Source of the DNA: an uncultured bacterium
GTDB taxonomy: Bacteria > Bacillota > Clostridia > Christensenellales > Pumilibacteraceae
Direction: 5' to 3'
DNA: 11,314 bases
NCBI GenBank assembly: GCA_949747725.1
Contig: CATKFJ010000016.1
Location: forward strand, 1-11,314
The notes beneath the pieces were generated by a model. That model ran no database searches and was not told the DNA's origin. It saw only the letters and a list, made by a program, of their open reading frames with translations. The position numbers and the translations under genes were made by a program. Positions 1 through 6,609 of the stretch are shown here, piece by piece; position 1 is the first letter of the stretch, and the number at the start of each line of letters is the position of its first letter.

Positions 1-1
1 C

Positions 2-3000
2 CGTTCAAGCGGCAGACTTGACGAACTTAAATTCGATTACGAATTCGACAAGTTCGGTATTTATATCGACGCGCATGCGGCTCTTAATATATCCGCACCC
101 GACCGCCGCGCAGTTATCGCGCCGGACGGAAAAAACTTCATAACGTTCGCGGAACTTGCGCGCATAATCGACAAGCTCGACAAATATGCGGATAGCGACG
201 GCAATTACTCGGCGAGCGTCGACGGCAACGTAACCGTGGAAAATCGAAACTATCCGCTTATCGGCAATTTCGATATAGACACGATCGTCTCCTCCGACAG
301 CGCCGAAACCGACAGAGTCGCTCGCGGCAACGTGACCGTACTCGGTCAGGATATTAACGTCGTTTATTACGGCGGCACGACTTATATAAAAGTTAAAAAC
401 CTTGCGTTTAAACTGAGCGCAACCGATGCGGAAAACATTTTCGCCTCCGCCGACGGAATAATAAGTTCGTTTATCGACACTATAACGACTCCCGACACGC
501 CGCAACTGATAGGCATGTTGCTTGACGTTATAGAGTCCGTTACCGTAGACGGCGATATTATCAAGATCGAAATAGCCGCCCGAAACGTTGACATCCGCAT
601 AAACGCCGATATAGAAAACAACAAGATCTCTATAGACGGAGTGTTGTACGGATATCCCGTCAAACTCGACGTTACGCTCGTTCTTACCGAAGACGCGCAC
701 GGCATTACCGTGCCCGATAACGCCGAAGATTATGTGGACGCGGCATTCCTCGCCGACGCGCTCGGCACGGTCAACCGCGTTATCGAGCAAAACGGCATGA
801 CTGCCGATATCGACATAACTATCGACGGCGTTACATACACCGCCGCCCTGTCGCTGTCCGTAGCGAACGATCTAATCGCGCTTAACGTTTCCGAAACGGA
901 TCACGGTTTCGATATGACCGTGATCGACAACAAGGCGTACATATCTCTCGGCGATATAAAAACGGTCGGCGAAATATCGGATATCGAATCTTTACTGAAA
1001 ACGCTCAAACCCGTTATTCCCCCCGAGCTTTCAGGCGATATCGAAAACATGCTTGTCGATCTCGATATCGAGGTCATGATCGACAAGGCGCTCGACGCGC
1101 TTAAAGTAAAACAACTGCCTAACGGCGATATCGAAACGACGGTGGTTTGCGACGGCTTTACCGCGTCTGTCGCCGTGCCGTCCAAACTCGACCGCATAAC
1201 CGCGAATATCGATTACGGCAATCGCGTTATCAACGCCACGATCGCAAATATAACGCCGACGTCCGTAACGGTGATCGCTCCGAACGAAACGCAGTACGTT
1301 TCGGCAAGCGAACTCATTAAAGCTCTGTCGCCTTTCGTTACTATAGCAAACGACGCGGTAAACGCAAGATCGCTTTCCTTGGATATAAACGGCGCTCTCA
1401 ACGGGTACGTTTATAAGGGCGACGGCGACGAAAAGACAGCAGTTCCCACTTATACCGACATCAAAGGCGCGGTGTCGTTAAGCTTTTCGAACGGCATATC
1501 GGCGTGTGCGAACATAACGGTGGGCGACATGCCCGTTTCGGTCGTCATCAAGGACGGCGTGCTGTATTTATCGGTAAACACGAGTTCGGATAACCGTATC
1601 GATATCTCGTCGCAGCTCACCGAGTCGGCGCTCGACGATATCCTCGAAGATCTCGACGTCGTAATGCCCGGCATTAAAACAACGGTAAAAGATATAATAC
1701 GGATCGTTAAGGAAACAACGGTAAAAGACCTTATCGGGATGATATCGCTTTCGCCCGTAGCCGACGGATTCAAGCTCGCGTTAGACGCGTCCAAACTCAA
1801 TGTATATGTCGGCATGACCATTATTACCGACGCCGACAAATTCACGTCGGCGAGCGTAGACGTGACCGCATTCGGTATGTCGTTCGGAACGACGCTTATT
1901 CCTCTGTTCGATAACGACAGCCTTACGGGCTTTACCGCCGGCGGTACAGACGAAATCTACGATCTGACGCTTACATTTACCGCCGCCGCGCAAAACGGCG
2001 AAATATCGATAGCCGATCCCTCGCGGTTCGTTCCCGTCGGCAACATTACGGCGTTCATTCCGCCCGTTATGCGAATAGCAAACGATTTTGCCGATGCGCG
2101 ATCGATAGAACTCGACCTGAGCGCGCTTGCGCTTATATCCAACGATAAGCAGACCGAGATCGGCGGCAAAGTACTCGTCAACTTCGATCCGCTTGCCGTA
2201 AGCGCAAACCTCATCCTGTTTAAAGGCACGGGATCGGACAGCGAAACCGAACTTAACATTACATATATAAACGGCATTGTTTATATCCAAAGCGGCAACA
2301 TAAAACTTTCCTTCGACACGAATGCCGATATTGCCACCGTACTCGAAGTGCTCGACAAATATCTGCCCACGTATATCGTGGAAGAGATCGCCAAACTAAT
2401 GGGCGCGAGCGGTACAAGCGCATTCAACAACATCATGTTGATAGCGGATCGCATCGGACAGATAATCGCCGCAAACGGCGACGCGCGCAATATAATAGGC
2501 ATACTGTTCTCGCCTCTCGGCGGCGTGTCCGTTTCAGGCAAGAGCACGATAAAATCGATTTGCGATACCGTAAGCGTATTCGAACGTACCGCTATAACAA
2601 ACGGCGCGACCGAAAAACAACTTGTGGTTTCGGCGACGTTGTTCGGCTATACTTTCAATATAGCGCCGCATTTAGCTTTATGCACTACCGACGACGGCAT
2701 TGTTTCGGCGATCGAAACCTTGAGCGTAGACACTAACTTCGACGGAACGTCCGTTCGAATAGACATAAATCGCTTCACCCCGTACGACACGGTGTTCACA
2801 AACATTGCCGCACCCGTCGATGTAACCGATTATATTCCCGTCATAGAATTCGTCAAAACCTTAGACAATGCCGTCAATACTCTGACGTCTACGCACGCAT
2901 ACACCGACGCGGAAACGGGCGAAGTATTCGAGGATATAACTTTCGAAATAGATAACTTCGAATTCGACTATTATATATATGCGGTCGAAACCGACGAAAA

Positions 3001-5299
3001 CGGAAACCCGATAACGGACGCCGAAACGGGCAGACAGATCCCGGTGATAAAGGACGGGCAAAAAGTTATCGATAAGCACGTAATTGTTTCGCGGCACAAT
3101 GTAAACGACAACACCAAATCGCTCAAGTTCAAGTTCGAGCAATATGCCGTCAGGGACGATAACGGCAACGTCGTAAAAGACGCCGACAATAATACCGTTA
3201 AAAAGTATCGGCTCAACCTCGAAGCGCACATAACGCTCGATATCGGCACGGCATGCACGTTTGACGGTAACGGCAACCATTCGAACCACGGTTCGGGCAA
3301 TACCCTGCCTATCGACCTCGACTTGTACGTAATAAACAACGACGAATATCCCGACGGCTTTGCTTTCGTAGATTATATGGAGAGCAGTAATAACGGTGAA
3401 CGCATATCGATCGATTATACGTCGATAATGCAGTTAGCGGCAGCCGTTATGGATATCTTGGGCGTGGATAAAGATGTTTCAGACCAATTGCTCGGCGATT
3501 ATAAACAAACGCTCGATACGTCCGTGTTCGAATCCATGAACATCGCAGCGCTTAACGGAATAAGCAGCGCAATAGAGAATATAGTAAAAGCCGCCAACCA
3601 CGGCACGACCGCGCTCGACCTGATCGCCGACGCGTGGGATATCTTCTACAACGTGGATACAAAATACAAAAACGACTATGACGGCGATACGGCTATCGAC
3701 AAACTCAACAGCGCGCTTCCCGATATTTTGGATCTTGCAACAAAAGCAATGACCGAAATCAACAAAGCGGCGGCGCTGTTCGGCATGGACGTAGGACCCG
3801 ACGAACCGGAAATACCGTCCGATGACCGCGAAACCGTAAGCGGCGCGCTGTACAATAAAATAGTAAACGGCTTAACGTTTACAAACACCGACGGCGTACT
3901 TAAAGCGACAGTGGACGGCAAGCTTATAACCGATACGGATACTGTTGACGCAAACGTCGCAGTAACGCAATCGAACAACAGAATAGACAGTATAACCGTT
4001 AAAGACCTCGACGTAAATACGGCGTTACTCAAAACTTTCAATGCGCCGTTCACTTCCGGTCAAGAAGTAAACATCTCTCTTCCCGAAAACTTCGACGGCA
4101 ACATCAACAGCAACGGTAAGATCGCCGATTATTCGAACCTCGCCAATATCAAGCATCTTTTGTTCGACGTAATGAATACGGCGAACATGCTCGAATTCGA
4201 GATAGGCGACGGCGTGAACGATAAGATCGATTTGGATATAAATATCGGGATACATATCCAAACAAGCATATTGTATAACGTTAAAGTCATGATAATCGAC
4301 CAAGGCGAAAATGCAAGCCCGCGGTACAAGACAGCCGCCGCTATAGAGTTTACCGTTCCGCACTACACATTTATTGCCGATATTCTTCCCCCCTGCACTA
4401 CTCGATTGTTTTTCTATGACGACGTGCTGTACATATCGGGCGTTAAAGGCGGCTGGTCGGTAGATAATACGATAGTAGCAAATAAAAAGACTATCCTCGG
4501 AATATCTTACGGCGATAAAACGAATGTATTGACCGCCGATTTCGTAGACGTTGCTTATACCTTGGACGAACTTGCGGAAATGTTCTCGAGCGGCAAGGAC
4601 GGCATGACAAAGTTCTTTAAACAGTTCTTGTTCTACCTTATTCCGTTGCGCGAATCCGTTGTGGGAATAGACATTCACGGGAAAATAATAGACGCCATTT
4701 ACAGCGGCAGCGGCGATATCAAGCTCAAAACGCCTGCGCAAATATTCAAAGGCTATTCCTATGCCGACGGCGAACATAAACTGACGATAGGGCTTAAAGA
4801 ACTCGGTCAGGACAACAATCTCGGCGATCTGTTCGTAACACTCAAAGGCGAAAACGACGGAGATTCCAACATCCTTGATAACTATATCACAAGCGCTACA
4901 ATAAAAACTTCGTTCGTTAATATGGTAAATCTATCGTTAAGCGCGTCGCTGATCAATACAAAAATAAATTACTATACCGATAAAGATTTCTCGATCCCCT
5001 CGCCCGAGAATGAAAAAACAGAATACGGCAAGCTTGGCAAGAAAGACTTATTTACGACATGTTTGGCGACAGACAGAAAACTCTATACTTATAAAGGCGT
5101 CGATTATTACAGCGCAGATAACAAATTCTCTTACGGAAACTGTTACGCGCTTACCGACGAACAACGCGTTCAATTAACCGTACAGGATATAATAAATACC
5201 CAGCTCGGAATAGTTGACCGCGATCCGCTCGGGAATGTGATTTCCATAACCAATCGCGCAAACGGCATAAAATGGACTGGTAACTACGTAACAGCTTGA
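2..5299 (+). CDS. Giant repetitive beta-rich protein, probably cell-surface or secreted (5' end missing)
   Basis: The frame is open from base 2 to the TGA at 5297-5299, giving 1,765 visible residues. The gene starts left of the window, so a signal peptide cannot be judged. The GTG at 236 lies inside the continuous frame and has no reason to be the start. The protein is rich in Asp, Ile, Val, Asn and Thr and poor in Cys. Modules of about 195-245 residues recur. A boundary helix reading IANDAVNARSLSLDI (residues ~448-462) returns as IANDFADARSIELDL (~692-706). Beta strands follow, then a Tyr-centred hairpin such as GVLYLSV or GIVYIQSGNIK (near nt 377, 932, 1556, 2273 and 4419), then a helix ending in LP or MP. 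Asp/Asn/Gly-rich linkers (DENGNPITDAETG, DDNGNVVKDADN) lie at nt ~2900-3200. There is no LPXTG motif, C-terminal membrane helix or enzyme motif. The alternation resembles LolA/LppX-like half-barrels, which is inference. Function is unknown. Confidence 0.85.
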   Translation, partial: RSSGRLDELKFDYEFDKFGIYIDAHAALNISAPDRRAVIAPDGKNFITFAELARIIDKLDKYADSDGNYSASVDGNVTVENRNYPLIGNFDIDTIVSSDSAETDRVARGNVTVLGQDINVVYYGGTTYIKVKNLAFKLSATDAENIFASADGIISSFIDTITTPDTPQLIGMLLDVIESVTVDGDIIKIEIAARNVDIRINADIENNKISIDGVLYGYPVKLDVTLVLTEDAHGITVPDNAEDYVDAAFLADALGTVNRVIEQNGMTADIDITIDGVTYTAALSLSVANDLIALNVSETDHGFDMTVIDNKAYISLGDIKTVGEISDIESLLKTLKPVIPPELSGDIENMLVDLDIEVMIDKALDALKVKQLPNGDIETTVVCDGFTASVAVPSKLDRITANIDYGNRVINATIANITPTSVTVIAPNETQYVSASELIKALSPFVTIANDAVNARSLSLDINGALNGYVYKGDGDEKTAVPTYTDIKGAVSLSFSNGISACANITVGDMPVSVVIKDGVLYLSVNTSSDNRIDISSQLTESALDDILEDLDVVMPGIKTTVKDIIRIVKETTVKDLIGMISLSPVADGFKLALDASKLNVYVGMTIITDADKFTSASVDVTAFGMSFGTTLIPLFDNDSLTGFTAGGTDEIYDLTLTFTAAAQNGEISIADPSRFVPVGNITAFIPPVMRIANDFADARSIELDLSALALISNDKQTEIGGKVLVNFDPLAVSANLILFKGTGSDSETELNITYINGIVYIQSGNIKLSFDTNADIATVLEVLDKYLPTYIVEEIAKLMGASGTSAFNNIMLIADRIGQIIAANGDARNIIGILFSPLGGVSVSGKSTIKSICDTVSVFERTAITNGATEKQLVVSATLFGYTFNIAPHLALCTTDDGIVSAIETLSVDTNFDGTSVRIDINRFTPYDTVFTNIAAPVDVTDYIPVIEFVKTLDNAVNTLTSTHAYTDAETGEVFEDITFEIDNFEFDYYIYAVETDENGNPITDAETGRQIPVIKDGQKVIDKHVIVSRHNVNDNTKSLKFKFEQYAVRDDNGNVVKDADNNTVKKYRLNLEAHITLDIGTACTFDGNGNHSNHGSGNTLPIDLDLYVINNDEYPDGFAFVDYMESSNNGERISIDYTSIMQLAAAVMDILGVDKDVSDQLLGDYKQTLDTSVFESMNIAALNGISSAIENIVKAANHGTTALDLIADAWDIFYNVDTKYKNDYDGDTAIDKLNSALPDILDLATKAMTEINKAAALFGMDVGPDEPEIPSDDRETVSGALYNKIVNGLTFTNTDGVLKATVDGKLITDTDTVDANVAVTQSNNRIDSITVKDLDVNTALLKTFNAPFTSGQEVNISLPENFDGNINSNGKIADYSNLANIKHLLFDVMNTANMLEFEIGDGVNDKIDLDINIGIHIQTSILYNVKVMIIDQGENASPRYKTAAAIEFTVPHYTFIADILPPCTTRLFFYDDVLYISGVKGGWSVDNTIVANKKTILGISYGDKTNVLTADFVDVAYTLDELAEMFSSGKDGMTKFFKQFLFYLIPLRESVVGIDIHGKIIDAIYSGSGDIKLKTPAQIFKGYSYADGEHKLTIGLKELGQDNNLGDLFVTLKGENDGDSNILDNYITSATIKTSFVNMVNLSLSASLINTKINYYTDKDFSIPSPENEKTEYGKLGKKDLFTTCLATDRKLYTYKGVDYYSADNKFSYGNCYALTDEQRVQLTVQDIINTQLGIVDRDPLGNVISITNRANGIKWTGNYVTA

Positions 5300-5317
5300 C
5301 CCGATAAACTATGTATT

Positions 5318-5356
5318 AAAAGCGCACCCCATTCCTCACGGACGGGGTGCGCTTTT
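5318..5356. terminator. Bidirectional rho-independent terminator
   Basis: A perfect 13-bp inverted repeat (AAAAGCGCACCCC at 5318-5330 and its complement at 5344-5356) encloses a 13-nt loop. The GC-rich core ends in A/T on both sides, so RNA from either strand gives a stem followed by U residues. On the plus strand the T-rich tail continues to about 5370. It starts 18 bases after the stop of the giant gene and ends 25 bases from the stop of the convergent membrane gene, so it can serve both. Confidence 0.93.
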
Positions 5357-5381
5357 GCTTTTATTTACTTTATTCCGCTTT

Positions 5382-6137
5382 TTACTGTTTGGTCAGATCC
5401 TTAACATCGTCACGGACATGCAAGCCCTGAACCTTCGGAAACTCCACTTTAAATTCCAATACCGCGCGCTTAAGCGCAACAGGCACTACAAACCGTTCTT
5501 TAGGATTATTCACATCGAAGTATTTTATCCTTGCTCCGCCTATCACGCCGAACAGCGGCGCACCGTTTTTAAATACGATCTTGCTCTTATAGGTTTTGCC
5601 GTTATAAGCATACGTGCCTTTAAACGTTTCCGTATCACCGTTCACTATACGCATATCGGCATCGATATATTTAAAAAAGTCGTACGAATATTGCGAATAA
5701 CTCATATGTTCGAGCCGGACCGCCTCGCCGCGATCGACCTCGATATTATTCTTCCCGTCAGAAAAGCTCGACCGCGTTTTCGATAATATCCTAAAGCAAT
5801 ATCGCTTGCCGTCGGTTATGCTCGTGTACTGCAAAAAGCTGAGCGGCATATATGCGCGCAACGCCATATTGTACACGATCAAAATCACAACAAGCACAAC
5901 GCCGACTATCGCGCCGACAGTCGACATTGTTCCGCCGAGCGCCATCGAAAGAATAAGCATAACAAGCGCGCCCGCACCCAATACGAAATTAAGCGCAAGC
6001 TGCCACCACGAAGTAGTGAACACATCGTTACGTACGGAAGTTATGCTCTCCGCGCGTTCAACAAGCGTGCTATTAAACCGCTCGCGCGGCGATATGTTTT
6101 CTTCGGTCGAATTCTCGACTGTTTGCTTTTCGTCCAA
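5382..6137 (-). CDS. Two-helix membrane protein of unknown function
   Basis: This encodes 251 residues that I do not recognise. A polar, charged N-terminus (1-43) precedes two hydrophobic helices at about residues 46-68 and 73-95, separated by a short Gly/Thr turn. They should form a membrane hairpin with both ends on the same side, probably the cytoplasm. The remaining ~150 residues alternate charged and hydrophobic positions like a beta-rich soluble domain, with no catalytic motif seen. I chose the TTG start at 6137 because GGAG lies 7 bases upstream. The ATG inside that upstream stretch is out of frame. The gene ends in TAA at 5382-5384 and runs convergent to the giant surface-protein gene. 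It is separated from purF by 459 bases of repeats, so it is probably transcribed alone. Confidence 0.8.
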   Translation of the reverse strand: MDEKQTVENSTEENISPRERFNSTLVERAESITSVRNDVFTTSWWQLALNFVLGAGALVMLILSMALGGTMSTVGAIVGVVLVVILIVYNMALRAYMPLSFLQYTSITDGKRYCFRILSKTRSSFSDGKNNIEVDRGEAVRLEHMSYSQYSYDFFKYIDADMRIVNGDTETFKGTYAYNGKTYKSKIVFKNGAPLFGVIGGARIKYFDVNNPKERFVVPVALKRAVLEFKVEFPKVQGLHVRDDVKDLTKQ

Positions 6138-6144
6138 TACGGTT

Positions 6145-6148
6145 CTCC
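6145..6148 (-). promoter_or_regulatory. Ribosome binding site fixing a TTG start
   Basis: GGAG on the minus strand sits 7 bases before the TTG at 6137-6135. This is the reason to accept the TTG start of the membrane protein, since no in-frame ATG is well placed. Confidence 0.6.
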
Positions 6149-6155
6149 ATGCATT

Positions 6156-6161
6156 ATTATA
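6156..6161 (-). promoter_or_regulatory. Candidate -10 box for the membrane-protein gene
   Basis: The minus strand reads a perfect TATAAT here, just upstream of the gene. No convincing -35 is present: TTCAGA lies 19 bases further upstream. The implied leader would be only about 12 bases, barely leaving room for the GGAG. The stretch is AT-rich and overlaps a repeat end, so chance is a real alternative. Confidence 0.35.
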
Positions 6162-6244
6162 TAAATTAGGAATTAGGAAATCTGAATTGATGACCGATAG
6201 TTTTCTCCGCTCCGATCGCTAACGCTCGCTACGGTCGAAACGAC
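6161..6244. repeat. Dispersed repeat E, copy 1
   Basis: AATTAGGAATTAGGAAA is followed by GAATTGATGACCG, then a segment containing TTTCTCCGCTCCG, CTAACGCTCGCTACGGTCG and AACGACAA. The same order of blocks, with small changes, occurs at 8102-8210. It directly abuts repeat-body copy A on its right. No coding potential was seen. Confidence 0.65.
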
Positions 6245-6367
6245 AAAGCGGCGTACGATAAATTTCTAACGTAACGAAATTATTCGGGTACAACCTACAA
6301 CGAACAGCCTAAGTAAACATACGGCGCTTAAAGTTTTCTTGCTTACTTCTTTGCCTAAAGAAGTAAG
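6245..6367 (-). repeat. 3'-end-associated repeat, copy A (complete)
   Basis: This is a 123-bp copy. The body starts AAAGCGGCGTACGATAAATT, runs through ATTCGGGTACAACCTACAAC and GTTTTCTTG, and ends in a 26-nt palindrome at 6342-6367 (CTTACTTCTTT, GCCT, AAAGAAGTAAG). It matches copy C beside rplQ over the whole length with scattered substitutions, and copy B over the body. The strand given is that of the genes whose ends carry the element. This copy does not touch a gene end. Confidence 0.85.
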
Positions 6368-6386
6368 TCATCCCGAGGGATTTATC
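6366..6386. repeat. Short dispersed repeat of the GTCATCCCGAG family, shortened copy
   Basis: GTCATCCCGAGGGATTTAT corresponds to the longer copy at 8224-8253, lacking about 10 bases in the middle. It overlaps the end of repeat copy A by two bases and sits between copies A and B. Confidence 0.5.
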
Positions 6387-6400
6387 GGGCTAGAAGACAT

Positions 6401-6506
6401 AGTGGCGTCCGATAAACTTCTAACGTCAAAAAACTATTCGGGTGCAACCTACAACGAACAGCCTAAGTAAACACACGGCACTAAAAGTTTTCTTGCTTAC
6501 TTCTTT
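6401..6506 (-). repeat. 3'-end-associated repeat, copy B (palindrome broken)
   Basis: This body copy starts AGTGGCGTCCGATAAACTTC and shares CAACCTACAACGAACAGCC and GTTTTCTTG with copy A. It stops after the left palindrome arm CTTACTTCTTT at 6496-6506. The right arm is absent and unrelated AT-rich sequence follows for about 70 bases. A complete palindrome appears beyond it at 6584-6609, so the two parts probably once formed a single copy attached to purF. Confidence 0.75.
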
Positions 6507-6556
6507 GAGTAATAATTTTGTATACTGTTATATGAACAGACAACCAAAACTAACAG

Positions 6557-6584
6557 GCAAGAAATCAAAATAACGGTTTCTTGC
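6557..6584 (-). terminator. Candidate weak terminator hairpin downstream of purF
   Basis: GCAAGAAA (6557-6564) pairs with TTTCTTGC (6577-6584), an 8-bp stem with a 12-nt loop. On the minus strand it is followed by CTGTTAGTTTTGG, which is only moderately T-rich. It begins at the last base of the purF-end palindrome. It is AT-rich and weak, and may be incidental to the repeat. Confidence 0.3.
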
Positions 6585-6609
6585 TTACTTCTTTGCCTAA
6601 AGAAGTAAG
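6584..6609 (-). repeat. 26-nt palindrome containing the purF stop codon
   Basis: CTTACTTCTTT and AAAGAAGTAAG form a perfect 11-bp inverted repeat around GCCT. The purF TAG at 6597-6599 falls at the loop, and the last three Leu codons (TTA, CTT, CTT) come from one arm. The identical palindrome ends copy A at 6342-6367. No T-run follows on the minus strand, so it is not a classical terminator. Confidence 0.85.

Noticed and set aside
236..238. GTG as start codon of the giant gene
   Set aside because: The frame is open back to base 2 with similar composition, and no Shine-Dalgarno precedes it. The gene is cut by the window edge.
5..790. Long minus-strand reading frame (261 residues) opposite the giant gene, plus several others up to 4777
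   Set aside because: The plus-strand frame is continuous, repetitive and protein-like. The antisense frames arise from its GAC/GCC/GAT-rich codon use and have no ribosome binding site or recognisable sequence.
6519..6547. Possible minus-strand promoter TTGGTT, 17 bases, TATACA
   Set aside because: Both boxes are poor matches, it lies inside the purF 3' region and it points only at repeats about 380 bases from the next gene.
6245..6609. Repeated palindromes as a CRISPR array
   Set aside because: Copies are about 120 bp, irregularly spaced and diverged, with no uniform spacers and no cas genes.
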